Shown here: piece after piece, positions 36,170-45,011 of the stretch
How the letters are laid out: every line of letters starts with the position of its first letter
Numbering within the stretch: the first letter of the stretch is position 1
NCBI GenBank assembly: GCA_024402535.1
Contig: JAKSTN010000007.1
Location: 18,159 to 82,158 of the forward strand
From: Treponema sp.
GTDB taxonomy: Bacteria; Spirochaetota; Spirochaetia; Treponematales; Treponemataceae
DNA: 64,000 nt
Direction of reading: 5' to 3'
Notes under the pieces: model-generated
What the model was told of the DNA's origin: nothing
Seen by the model: the letters and a program-made list of their open reading frames with translations, nothing else
Databases searched by the model: none
Made by a program: the position numbers and the translations under genes

Positions 36170-37420
36170 ATGAAAAAGATTATTACTTGTTTATTTTCGT
36201 TATTCGTTCTTACTTCTGTCATTTCGGCAGAAACAATCGGGAAAAGAATTTTCGAAATTAGAACTGATGTAGATGCAACAGCTGGAAACAATGCTTTCGG
36301 TATTTCAAGTTTCTTTCAGGAAGAAGCAGTTCTTGATTTTCCAAAGATTTATAAAGATCTTCCAAAGAAAGGTTTTATTACCTGTTTTTCGGCAGAGCCA
36401 GATGTAGCAGTTACACTTAATATTTTTGATGTAAAAGCAGGGCTGGAAGCTGGTCTTGATTTCAGCGGTTCTCTCGGGTTTTCAAAAGATTTCTTCAAGT
36501 TTCTTGGAGTAGGTAATAAACTGAATGAACCAATGTCTTACACTGGAAATGGAAACCTGGATGCATTTGCATATTTTAGAGCTCCTGTGCGTTTCAAAGT
36601 TCAGGACATTACAGTAAGCGCAACTCCTTCTATTTTCGTTCCAATGCTTCACGCAGAAATGGTTGATACAGGTGTAACAATTACAAATGAGTCAGACGGA
36701 AGTATTGCAGTTAATGCAAGCTATTCCATGCTTTTCCAGTCTGGATTCGAAACATCTGTAGTTGAATCAAAGGCATATACCGGTGCGTTTGGAAGTGTGT
36801 TTGGAACTTCTGGTTTTGATATGGAAGTTGGAGTAAAAGTTCCTGTTCTTTTTGGATTGCAGGTAACAGGTGATGTTCATGTTCCAATCGTTCCTGGAAA
36901 AATGAATTCAATAGTTACGGCCAGAGGTAGCGTTGACTATAATATGACTCTTCTGAGTTCAGGAAGTGATTCTGAAACTGATTCTGAAAGTGTTTCAGAA
37001 ACTGTTCCTGAAAGCGATGAGCCTGCAGAAGAACCACAGCTGCTGGAAATTTTATATGATTCCAGGGTTGAAAGAATCAACAGACCTCTGACTATGATGG
37101 CAGGTGTTGAATGGAATCCTCTTCTTGATATGGTGCGGATTAACGGCGCTTTGGGTTATGGAATCAGATATCCTTTCTCTAAGAAGGCACATTTCTATCC
37201 TCAGTACCATGCAGGTGCCACTGTATCTCTCTTAAGAATTCTTGGAGTATCATTCTCAACTGAATATATGAATGAAATGTTCAGACATGAAGTGGGTATG
37301 ATGTTTAACGTTCGTGCACTGGAAATTGACACAGCTGTTTCTCTTATCGGAGCAGATTTCAAGAACAGCTGGAGCGGAAAAGGCTTTGGTGCCAATGTTA
37401 CAGTTTGTATAGGACTTTAA
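36170..37420 (+). CDS. Outer-membrane beta-barrel-like protein
   Basis: 416 residues. The signal peptide is 1-20 (ending ISAE). The mature part alternates hydrophobic and polar residues in strands throughout, with an acidic Ser/Glu loop (SGSDSETDSESVSETVPES, about 263-281) resembling a long surface loop. It ends ...NVTVCIGL rather than in Phe. GGAGG precedes the ATG. Last gene of the tex-lipoprotein-barrel run; its stop codon directly abuts that of the convergent Rsm22-like gene, and its terminator lies inside that gene. Confidence 0.7.
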   Translation: MKKIITCLFSLFVLTSVISAETIGKRIFEIRTDVDATAGNNAFGISSFFQEEAVLDFPKIYKDLPKKGFITCFSAEPDVAVTLNIFDVKAGLEAGLDFSGSLGFSKDFFKFLGVGNKLNEPMSYTGNGNLDAFAYFRAPVRFKVQDITVSATPSIFVPMLHAEMVDTGVTITNESDGSIAVNASYSMLFQSGFETSVVESKAYTGAFGSVFGTSGFDMEVGVKVPVLFGLQVTGDVHVPIVPGKMNSIVTARGSVDYNMTLLSSGSDSETDSESVSETVPESDEPAEEPQLLEILYDSRVERINRPLTMMAGVEWNPLLDMVRINGALGYGIRYPFSKKAHFYPQYHAGATVSLLRILGVSFSTEYMNEMFRHEVGMMFNVRALEIDTAVSLIGADFKNSWSGKGFGANVTVCIGL

Positions 37421-38668
37421 TTAGAAAGCCTGGTTTGACAGGTTGATTTTTACAGCACCGGATTTTTCATCTTTTGGAAGGTCCGGTGTTTTTTTATTTA
37501 ACTTTACTGCCAGAAGATCTCCGCTGGTTAATTCCGGAAGCTTTTCACCAGGTTTTACGTTTCTGTTGCCCGGAGATGGCATGGTAACCAGAGTAAGTCC
37601 AAGTTCTGAGCAGGCGTAAAAACCTGTCTGCCAGCCTGGAAGTTTAAGCGGGTCAGAAGCGATGCGGAGTGTCAGTGTGCCAGGTTCTTTTGAATTAGAT
37701 AAAGGTGTGGCAGCATTTGTTCCGGCATTTTCAGGTACTGCAGAAATGAAACTTAATACAGCCCGTTCCTTCGGAAGCTTTGCCATATCAGAAAGCTTTA
37801 AAAGTTTCTTTGGAGCATCTTCTGTGCTGAACGCAAAGTTACACCATTTATTCTGGCTTCCTGTGTATGCTTTGAAGCCGTTCATAGGGCATTCGCCGGC
37901 GTGAGGGCAAGGAGACTGAACACTGAAACCGTCTTTGATAAAGCGGCTTCTGAAAAGGCTTAAGAGCCTTGCCGATTTTGGAACGCCAGGTTCTACCATA
38001 AGATATTTGCAGTCTGGAGCGGCATAAGACTTCAGCTGTTCGTAAAGTTTTTTTGCTTTGTATTCTGGTGGCATGTCTGAAGCCTGTTCCATTTCGTTCA
38101 TGGCATTTCCACATGTAATGAAATCGGCTTTTTGATTAATGTGAGTACCGAAGCTGCCTTTTACACGAATAATTTTCCACGGTTCAGTTTTTGTTTTTGC
38201 TGCAACAGAAAGGAAAATGTCTTCACCCGCTTTCATGGAATTTTGTGAAACGTCCATTACATACCATGTGATTTTTTTTGTTCTCAGTTCTGGGCGGGCG
38301 AGCCAAAGGGCTGTAACAACAGTTAAAGGTCCGGTTCCGATATCAAGAGCAATCACTTCGTCCTTAGAAGGAAATGCAGATGCGTTCAGATTTGAAAAAA
38401 GACGAACCTGGCGGACAAGATTCCACCAGAGATAATATCGTGTGTAAACGGAAAGCTGAATTGCTTCATTCATGTAGCCAAGGCGGCGGCTGCCTCTTTC
38501 GTCTGTAAGCTGATGCGAAAATTCTTTTATGTTGTGGGGCAGCTGCTGAAGCTGTTTTGAATTAAGAGGTCGAACACTCTGTACGATGGAATCAAAGTTT
38601 TCAAGAATATCCATTGAATCAGCAGAAATGTTTGATTTGTCAAAAAGAGAAGTTTTAGAAAGAATCAT
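37421..38668 (-). CDS. Rsm22-like small-subunit rRNA methyltransferase family protein
   Basis: 415 residues, cytoplasmic. A Rossmann methyltransferase core has VIALDIGTGPLTVV (about 104-117) as SAM loop and FITCGNAMNEM (about 182-192). The family-specific cysteine cluster is CPHAGECPMNG, about residue 255, followed by WCNF, as in Rsm22 proteins. Rsm22 proteins are linked to small-ribosomal-subunit assembly; the reaction is not established. Its start overlaps the MerR gene stop (ATGA), so the two are coupled. Its 3' coding end contains the plus-strand terminator of the neighbouring operon. Confidence 0.8.
   Translation of the reverse strand: MILSKTSLFDKSNISADSMDILENFDSIVQSVRPLNSKQLQQLPHNIKEFSHQLTDERGSRRLGYMNEAIQLSVYTRYYLWWNLVRQVRLFSNLNASAFPSKDEVIALDIGTGPLTVVTALWLARPELRTKKITWYVMDVSQNSMKAGEDIFLSVAAKTKTEPWKIIRVKGSFGTHINQKADFITCGNAMNEMEQASDMPPEYKAKKLYEQLKSYAAPDCKYLMVEPGVPKSARLLSLFRSRFIKDGFSVQSPCPHAGECPMNGFKAYTGSQNKWCNFAFSTEDAPKKLLKLSDMAKLPKERAVLSFISAVPENAGTNAATPLSNSKEPGTLTLRIASDPLKLPGWQTGFYACSELGLTLVTMPSPGNRNVKPGEKLPELTSGDLLAVKLNKKTPDLPKDEKSGAVKINLSNQAF
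37456..37494 (+). terminator. Terminator of the tex-lipoprotein-OMP run, inside the opposing CDS
   Basis: CACCGGA (37456-37462) pairs with TCCGGTG (37482-37488), followed by a T run. It acts on the plus strand while lying within the last 25 codons of the minus-strand Rsm22-like gene. Confidence 0.7.
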
Positions 38669-38991
38669 TTATTTTTCAGCCCTTTTACAAAAAGATATAA
38701 ATCGGTAAGTTCGCTTCTGGCGTCGTGAATTTCCTGAACAAGCTCAATATTGTCAGATTTAGCTTTTGCATCTTCCAGAAGCTGTTTTCTGGCACCTTCC
38801 GTAGTAAAGCGTTTTTCAAGAATAAGATGTTTAAGGCGCATAACCATTTCCAGATCGTTCTGGGTGTATTCTCTGTGCCCCCCAAGATTTTTCTGAACGG
38901 AAAATCCGGGGATTGCTTCTTCCCAGTAGCGGAGGATATGCTGTTTTACGCCTGTCAGTTCTTCAACTTCACTAATCGAAAAGGTTGCCAT
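38665..38991 (-). CDS. MerR family transcriptional regulator
   Basis: 108 residues. A winged-helix MerR DNA-binding domain: FSISEVEELTGVKQHILRYWEE then GGHREYTQNDLEMVMRLKHLI, about residues 4-58. A short helical tail (about 60-108) has no cysteines or known effector domain. It is 11 bases downstream of the DUF1015 gene and translationally coupled to the Rsm22-like gene. The target is unknown. Confidence 0.88.
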   Translation of the reverse strand: MATFSISEVEELTGVKQHILRYWEEAIPGFSVQKNLGGHREYTQNDLEMVMRLKHLILEKRFTTEGARKQLLEDAKAKSDNIELVQEIHDARSELTDLYLFVKGLKNK

Positions 38992-39002
38992 AAAAATTCT
39001 GC

Positions 39003-40289
39003 TTAGTTAAAAAGTTTTCTGCATTCAAGGTAGAAACGTTTTTCATCGGCTTCGCCCATAGAAAAACTCTTGCGTGGAAGAGGTCCTGTCTTTCCGATTG
39101 TTTCAAAGAAACTTTCTTTTGCAATCGGTGGAAGAAGGATTCCAGTACCATTGTCTTTTGCGCCAAGTTCAAGAACATCTTCTGTTCCGTGAATGTAGTC
39201 AATTTCCATTCCGCCGGCTTTAAGGAATTCATCAAGTGCCGGCTGAAGTTTTGAAACTGCCAGTTCCTTGATTTCTGTTTTCAGAATTACATATTTCTGT
39301 GCGCCGTCTTTTTTGAAAGCAAATCCAAAATCAGCATTTGATTTTTTTACGGCGTCAATCATTTCTTCTTTTGAAGAAGCTGCCACAGCTTTTCCGCCAA
39401 GTTTTTCTGCAAGTACAGAAATCATTTTTTCAGAATCTGCATCGAATACAACGCGGTGAATTGGTTCAAATGTTAAACCTTTGTCGTAAATATTTACAAT
39501 TTCAACCAGGGCGTAACGAACGTTGTCATCAGTTGCGCCGGTTTCTTTTTTGTGTTCTTCCCATGTTGATTTTGCTGTTGCCAGAGAATGGTTTCCGTCT
39601 CCAACAGCAAAGAGGAATGTGCTGCCGTCTGCCTGATGGTTTTCTTCGGCAATTTTGTTCAGAGCTTTTTCAACGATTGAATTGTCAGTTACTGCCCAGC
39701 CGGAAATTTTTCCGCCGTTCATCATCATGTCGCCGTCGTAAACTGGAGAATTCTTTTTTGCATTTTCACCACAGGCTTCAACAAGGCAACCGTCTTTATC
39801 GTTTACCAGAAGCATGATGTGTGGCAGTTCCAGTGGAGCGCCGCGGCGGATTTCCATTCTTGGTGGAATGCGTTCAATGATTGTTGCTTCTGTTGCGCGG
39901 ATGTTTGCTGTTGTGAATGGTTTCCATTCGTAAGTTTCCAGGTCGATGCAGCACATAAGTCCTTTGCGTGTGCGGCCGAATGCCGTTGTGCGTTCAAGAT
40001 AAACAAAGGAGTTAAGTGGTTCTGCAAAAACATCACCGCTGATATATTCATTCATTGCTTTATGAATTTTTGAAATGCGTTCCTGTTTGTCAGGAGCGTT
40101 CAGATAAACTTCAGGAAGAATAAGATTCAGTGTTGAAGGATTTGATCCTGCAGCATCGGAAGTTTTTTTCCAGTATTCAGGATTCTGTGTGTACTGGTCA
40201 CATGCAATTACTGACCAGCTTTTTACATCAATTTTTTTTGGGAGCAAGATTTCAGGAACGTAAATTCCGTATTCATTAATACTTTTCAT
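39003..40289 (-). CDS. DUF1015 family protein
   Basis: 428 residues, the usual length, no signal peptide. Recognisable DUF1015 stretches: the N-terminal YVPEILLPKKIDVKSWSVIACDQYTQNP (about 9-36 in parts), ERIPPRMEIRRGAPLELPH and FLFAVGDGNHSLATAKSTWEEHK. The function is not established; in many anaerobes it lies near serine or amino-acid genes, which is not the case here. An extended TG-n-TATAAT lies six bases before the ATG (40296-40301) without a Shine-Dalgarno, indicating a leaderless mRNA. Heads a minus-strand run with MerR and the Rsm22-like gene. Confidence 0.85.
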   Translation of the reverse strand: MKSINEYGIYVPEILLPKKIDVKSWSVIACDQYTQNPEYWKKTSDAAGSNPSTLNLILPEVYLNAPDKQERISKIHKAMNEYISGDVFAEPLNSFVYLERTTAFGRTRKGLMCCIDLETYEWKPFTTANIRATEATIIERIPPRMEIRRGAPLELPHIMLLVNDKDGCLVEACGENAKKNSPVYDGDMMMNGGKISGWAVTDNSIVEKALNKIAEENHQADGSTFLFAVGDGNHSLATAKSTWEEHKKETGATDDNVRYALVEIVNIYDKGLTFEPIHRVVFDADSEKMISVLAEKLGGKAVAASSKEEMIDAVKKSNADFGFAFKKDGAQKYVILKTEIKELAVSKLQPALDEFLKAGGMEIDYIHGTEDVLELGAKDNGTGILLPPIAKESFFETIGKTGPLPRKSFSMGEADEKRFYLECRKLFN

Positions 40290-40295
40290 AAAAAA

Positions 40296-40381
40296 ATTAT
40301 ATCATGAATCGCAGAATTCTTTCTATGATTTATCTTCTATTGTATTCTTCAATTGACTATATATTTTTTTGAGAGTATTAT
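40296..40381. promoter_or_regulatory. Divergent promoters of DUF1015 and ppdK
   Basis: Plus strand: TTGACT (40353-40358), 17-bp spacer, TATTAT (40376-40381), giving a leader of about 38 bases for ppdK. Minus strand: TG-n-TATAAT (40296-40301), six bases before the DUF1015 ATG. Confidence 0.7.
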
Positions 40382-40425
40382 TTTTAAACTATATATTCTA
40401 TTTCTTTTTTAATGGAGAAAAACCA

Positions 40426-43209
40426 ATGGCTAAGTATGTTTACTTTTTCGGTGACGGAGATGCAGAAGGTGATGAATCAATGCGTCTCATCCTTGGTGGC
40501 AAAGGTGCTAACCTTGCTCAGATGGCAAAAAAACCACTGAGTCTTCCAGTTCCATCAGGATTTACAATTTCTATTGACGTATGTCAGGAATACTACAAGC
40601 TCGGACGCAAGTATCCTGCATCCCTCGACGCTGAAGTTCAGAAGAACCTCAAGAAGCTCGAAAAGTCTATGGGTAAAAAACTCGGAGACGAAAAGGATCC
40701 ACTCCTCGTTTCAGTTCGCTCAGGTGCTGCTGAATCTATGCCAGGTATGATGGATACAATCCTCAACCTCGGTCTTAACGACAAATCAGTTCTTGGTCTT
40801 GCAGCTAAAACAAACAACCCACGTTTCGCATGGGATGCTTACCGCCGCTTCATCCAGATGTACGGAAACGTAGCTATGGGTGTAGAACATGACAAATTCG
40901 AAGCTATCCTTGATTCTGTAAAAGCAAAGAAAGGCGTAAAAGAAGACGTTGAACTTGAAACAGAAGATCTTCAGGAAGTTGTTAAACAGTACAAAGCAAT
41001 GTACAAAAAAGAAAAGGGTTCTGAATTCCCACAGGATCCACAGGAACAGATGTGGGGAGCTATCGGTGCCGTATTCGGTTCTTGGATGAACGAACGCGCT
41101 ATCATTTACCGCAAGCTCAACAACATCGATGAAAACAAAATCAAAGGTACAGCTGTTACAGTTATGGCCATGGTATTCGGAAACATGGGTGAAACATCAG
41201 GAACTGGTGTTGCATTCTCACGTGACCCATCAACTGGTGAAAACCACTTCATGGCAGAATACCTTATCAATGCTCAGGGTGAAGACGTTGTAGCTGGTAT
41301 CCGTACTCCAATGGATATTTCTGCTCTTGAACAGCAGCAGCCAAAAATCTTCGCTGAAATCACAAAAATCCGCAACAGACTTGAAAAACACTACCGCGAT
41401 ATGCAGGACATGGAATTCACAGTTCAGGAAGGAAAACTGTTCATGCTCCAGTGCCGTAACGGTAAACGTACAGGTCCAGCAGCTGTTAAGATGGCTGTAG
41501 ACATGGTTGCTGAAAAAATGATCACAAAAGAAGAAGCTCTTCTTCGCGTTAAACCAGATCAGCTGGATCAGCTCCTCCACCCACAGTTCGACGCTAAAGC
41601 TCTTAAATCAGCAAAACCTCTCGCATCAGCACTTAACGCTTCACCAGGAGCTGGATGTGGTGCTATCGTATTCACAGCTGACGAAGCTGTAGAATGGGAC
41701 AAAGCTGGAAAGAAAGTTATGCTCGTTCGTAAAGAAACTTCTCCAGATGATATCGCCGGTATGTATGTTGCTCAGGGTATCCTGACTTCAACAGGTGGAC
41801 GTACATCACACGCAGCCGTAGTTGCTCGTGGTATGGGTACACCATGTGTTTGTGGATGTTCAGATGTAGTATTCACAGGAAAAGACACAGTTACAATCGG
41901 TGGAGTTAAATTCAAGAAAGGTGACATCATTTCTATCGATGGTTCAACAGGTAAAGTTTACGGTGAAGCAATTCCTGTAACTCCAGCAGCAGTTTCTGGT
42001 GACCTTGAAACATTCCTCGGTTGGGCTGATGAAATCCGCGAAAAATCAGTTCGCACAACACCATCTGGAAAGAAAGTTAAGGGATTCGGAGTTCTTGCTA
42101 ACGCAGAACAGAACGAAGCTCCACAGGCTTTCCGCTTCGGTGCTGCAGGTATTGGTCTTTGTCGTACAGAACACATGTTCTTCGAAGAACCAAAACTTAC
42201 AACCTTCCAGAAAATGATCATTTCTGAAGATACAGCTGCTCGTAAAGAAAACCTCAAGGCTATCCTGCCAATCCAGGTAAAAGACTTCTACGGAATCATC
42301 AAAACAATGGAAGGACGCCCAGTAACAATCCGTCTTCTGGACCCACCTCTTAACGAATTCGTACAGGCTGAAACACCAGAACTGGCAAAAGCTCTTGCTA
42401 AGAAACTCGGTGTATCAGTTGAAACAATCAACAAAAAATACGCAGAACTCAACGAACACAACCCAATGCTCGGTCATCGTGGATGTCGTCTGGCTATCAC
42501 ATATCCAGAAATCTACGAAACACAGGTTGAAGCTATTGCTCGTGCAACAGCTAAAGCTGAAAAAGAAGGTCTGGCACACGATGTTCGCATCATGATTCCA
42601 AACGTAACAACATTCGCAGAACTTAAACAGATCCGTGCACAGGCTGAAGCTGTAATCGCTGAAGTAAACAAAGCACAGAAAACAGAACTTAAGTTCCAGA
42701 TTGGTTCTATGATCGAATTCCCACGTGCTGCTGCTACAGCAGATGAAATCGCTCAGTACGCTGACTTCTTCTCATTCGGTACAAACGACCTTACACAGAC
42801 AACATTCGGTTTCTCTCGTGATGACTACTCTAAGTTCATCGATTCTTACCTCGACCAGAAAGTTCTTCTCCAGGACCCATTCAAGACACTTGATGAAGGT
42901 GTTGGAACAATGATTAAACTGGCAGAATGTGGTGGACGTTCAGTTAAATCTGACCTGCACCTGGGAATCTGTGGTGAACATGGTGGAGACCCAGCTTCTA
43001 TCGAACTTTGTTACAAACTGGGACTGAACTACGTTTCATGTTCTCCATTCCGTGTACCAGCTGCTCGTCTTGCTGGTGCTCAGGCTGTTATCAAAGCTAA
43101 CCAGGCTGCTAAGGCTGCAAAAGCTGCCGAAGCTGCAAAAGCTGCAAAAAAAGCACCTGCTAAAAAAGCAGCTCCAGCAAAAAAAGCTCCTGCAAAAAAA
43201 TCTAAGTAA
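40426..43209 (+). CDS. ppdK: Pyruvate, phosphate dikinase
   Basis: 927 residues from the ATG at 40426, which has GGAG eight bases upstream; a longer in-frame reading from 40369 would run upstream through the promoter -10. It interconverts pyruvate, ATP and Pi with PEP, AMP and PPi. Domains: ATP-grasp with LILGGKGANLAQM and VSVRSGAAESMPGM; phosphohistidine swivel with TGGRTSHAAVVARGMGTPC (His about 462); PEP barrel with GICGEHGGDP (catalytic Cys). Oddity: the last about 35 residues are an Ala/Lys/Pro tail (KKAPAKKAAPAKKAPAKK) not part of the family, possibly an RNA-, polyanion- or protein-binding tail. Codon use is clean, as for a highly expressed gene. With PFK and no visible pyruvate kinase here, it fits PPi-linked glycolysis. 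Confidence 0.95.
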   Translation: MAKYVYFFGDGDAEGDESMRLILGGKGANLAQMAKKPLSLPVPSGFTISIDVCQEYYKLGRKYPASLDAEVQKNLKKLEKSMGKKLGDEKDPLLVSVRSGAAESMPGMMDTILNLGLNDKSVLGLAAKTNNPRFAWDAYRRFIQMYGNVAMGVEHDKFEAILDSVKAKKGVKEDVELETEDLQEVVKQYKAMYKKEKGSEFPQDPQEQMWGAIGAVFGSWMNERAIIYRKLNNIDENKIKGTAVTVMAMVFGNMGETSGTGVAFSRDPSTGENHFMAEYLINAQGEDVVAGIRTPMDISALEQQQPKIFAEITKIRNRLEKHYRDMQDMEFTVQEGKLFMLQCRNGKRTGPAAVKMAVDMVAEKMITKEEALLRVKPDQLDQLLHPQFDAKALKSAKPLASALNASPGAGCGAIVFTADEAVEWDKAGKKVMLVRKETSPDDIAGMYVAQGILTSTGGRTSHAAVVARGMGTPCVCGCSDVVFTGKDTVTIGGVKFKKGDIISIDGSTGKVYGEAIPVTPAAVSGDLETFLGWADEIREKSVRTTPSGKKVKGFGVLANAEQNEAPQAFRFGAAGIGLCRTEHMFFEEPKLTTFQKMIISEDTAARKENLKAILPIQVKDFYGIIKTMEGRPVTIRLLDPPLNEFVQAETPELAKALAKKLGVSVETINKKYAELNEHNPMLGHRGCRLAITYPEIYETQVEAIARATAKAEKEGLAHDVRIMIPNVTTFAELKQIRAQAEAVIAEVNKAQKTELKFQIGSMIEFPRAAATADEIAQYADFFSFGTNDLTQTTFGFSRDDYSKFIDSYLDQKVLLQDPFKTLDEGVGTMIKLAECGGRSVKSDLHLGICGEHGGDPASIELCYKLGLNYVSCSPFRVPAARLAGAQAVIKANQAAKAAKAAEAAKAAKKAPAKKAAPAKKAPAKKSK

Positions 43210-43237
43210 TTAGACTTTTAGTATAAGCTTTTAAGCT

Positions 43238-43276
43238 GAGAAAGCCCCCGGAACGATCGTTTCGGGGGCTTTTTGT
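43238..43276 (+). terminator. ppdK terminator
   Basis: AAAGCCCCCGGAACGA pairs imperfectly with TCGTTTCGGGGGCTTT, followed by T-rich DNA. Confidence 0.85.
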
Positions 43277-43282
43277 TTTTAT

Positions 43283-43703
43283 GTAGGATTAAATCAAATA
43301 GTCCCAGCTGCGCCGCGGAGGCTGGATTGTCACACCGATTGAAATGTAGGGGTAATGGCAGCTAACGCAACGCTCTAACGAGCTGTGGGGACATCTGTTT
43401 GTATGGGAAGTAATTTTTTAGAATGGTTTTCTGCATGGGAAATCGTTTTGTAAAAGTTTTTAGTCTGTATTGTCTTGCGTAAGTTTTTTACAAAGTAGGA
43501 TTAAATCAAATAAATATCTTTGTTTTAATGAATTACGCGAAGGAACAGAAAATGGTGTATGCCGAGCATTTGAAGCGGGGCTGAATAGTTTCTTTGACCC
43601 GCTTCACATGAAGCGAAATATTGAGCGGTCGGCAATACCCATTTTTGTGACTGGGAGTAATTCATTAAACGTATATAAACAAAGTTATTTGATTTGATCC
43701 TAC
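43283..43703. mobile_element. MITE-like element 2 (terminal inverted repeats, no gene)
   Basis: The ends GTAGGATTAAATCAAATA (43283-43300) and its inverse at 43686-43703 match at 17 of 18 positions. A third copy of the left end at 43495-43512 makes 43495-43703 a smaller element inside it. The left half carries the 66-bp segment (43328-43393) shared with element 1, and the right half carries ACTGGGAGTAATTCATTAAACG, which recurs inverted at the end of nth (about 19431-19453). The 75-codon frame at 43470-43697 is not credible. The structure suggests nested insertions of non-autonomous elements. Confidence 0.7.
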
Positions 43704-43814
43704 TATTTCCAGTTATAATTTTTCATTAATACCTAATATTGTCAGTGTTTTACGGAATATCTTTATGGTGTAAAGCGGCAAATCGGTTATACTTAAAATG
43801 AGGAGATTTACTAA

Positions 43815-44924
43815 ATGATTAAAAGACCCTTCAAAGATATTGAACTTTCCCTTTTAGGTATGGGAAATATGCGTCTTCCTATTATGGAAGGCGGAAAAGA
43901 CAAAGATATTGACTACGAAAAAGCTTCAGAAATTATTGATATTTGTATGAAAAGCGGAATCAACTACTATGATACAGCTCACGTTTATCATGGTGGCGGA
44001 GCTTCGGAAAAGTTCCTTGGGGACGTGATGACAAAATATCCCCGTGATTCATATTATCTGGCAACAAAATATAACATTGGCGCTGAAAAAGATTATAAAA
44101 AATGTTTTGAAGACCAGCTGGAACGCATGAAGACAGATCACATCGACTTTTACCTGATTCATTGTATTCTGGACAACAATATGCAGGAATATATTGATTC
44201 AGGTGCTGTTGATTATTTTATTGAACAGCAGAAAGCCGGCCGCATTACATATCTTGGTTTCAGTTCACACGCTTCTGTTGAAACTCTGGAAAAATTCGCA
44301 AGCATGCGTCAGTGGGATTTTGCTCAGATTCAGTTGAATTACTTTGACTGGATGTATGGAAATACAAAGAAGGAATATGAAATTCTTGCAAGCCGCAACA
44401 TTCCAGTCCTTGCTATGGAATCTGTTCGCGGTGGACGTCTGGCACAGCTTACTCCTGATGCAGAAAAAATTTTGAAAGACGCACATCCAGACTGGAGCAT
44501 TCCTTCATGGGCTTTCCGCTGGCTTATGAGACTTCCAGCTCTTACAGTAAGCCTTAGTGGTATGACAACAAAAGAACAGGCACTGGATAATATCAAGACA
44601 TTTACAGATGTTGAACCTCTTACAGATGAAGAAGAAAAACTGCTTTTCAAAGCATGTGATCTTTTCCATACGCAGGTTCAGGTTCCATGTACAGCTTGCC
44701 GTTACTGTACAGATGGATGCCCTGTTCAGATTAATATTCCGGAAATTCTAAAAGTTTATAACCAGTACAAGCTTCAGGGCGGCTGGGCACTTCATGCTCT
44801 TAAGGATGTTAAATCAGAAGGACTGCCAAAAGACTGTGTTCAGTGTGGTGCATGTACAGGACACTGCCCTCAGAGTATTGACGTTCCTGCAATTATGGCT
44901 GAACTTGCCGAAGCTACAAAATAA
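43815..44924 (+). CDS. Aldo/keto reductase with C-terminal 4Fe-4S ferredoxin domain
   Basis: 369 residues. An AKR barrel with SGINYYDTAHVYHGGGASE (Asp and Tyr), LATKYNIG (Lys) and FYLIHCILDN (His), followed from about residue 285 by two cysteine clusters: CTACRYCTDGCP and CVQCGACTGHCP, each able to hold a 4Fe-4S cluster. This fused family is common in anaerobes; it reduces a carbonyl with NAD(P)H or ferredoxin, substrate unknown. AGGAG is 10 bases before the ATG; TATACT at 43788-43793 is the likely -10. Confidence 0.9.
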   Translation: MIKRPFKDIELSLLGMGNMRLPIMEGGKDKDIDYEKASEIIDICMKSGINYYDTAHVYHGGGASEKFLGDVMTKYPRDSYYLATKYNIGAEKDYKKCFEDQLERMKTDHIDFYLIHCILDNNMQEYIDSGAVDYFIEQQKAGRITYLGFSSHASVETLEKFASMRQWDFAQIQLNYFDWMYGNTKKEYEILASRNIPVLAMESVRGGRLAQLTPDAEKILKDAHPDWSIPSWAFRWLMRLPALTVSLSGMTTKEQALDNIKTFTDVEPLTDEEEKLLFKACDLFHTQVQVPCTACRYCTDGCPVQINIPEILKVYNQYKLQGGWALHALKDVKSEGLPKDCVQCGACTGHCPQSIDVPAIMAELAEATK

Positions 44925-44952
44925 AGTGGTTCAGTAATTCATATAGGAAACA

Positions 44953-44982
44953 GAAAGCCGCGGCCTAGAGTCCGCGGCTTTC
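44953..44982. terminator. Bidirectional terminator between the reductase and ftsK
   Basis: GAAAGCCGCGG (44953-44963) and CCGCGGCTTTC (44972-44982) form a perfect 11-bp stem between convergent genes. Confidence 0.75.
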
Positions 44983-45011
44983 TTATTCAGTGGGACGTTT
45001 CAACATCCAGC

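Noticed and set aside
39338..39817. 159-codon plus-strand frame
   Set aside because: Antisense to DUF1015; Arg/Gln/Leu-rich translation typical of a shadow frame.
43470..43697. 75-codon plus-strand reading frame
   Set aside because: It lies wholly inside a MITE-like repeat, starts in repeat sequence and has no ribosome-binding site.
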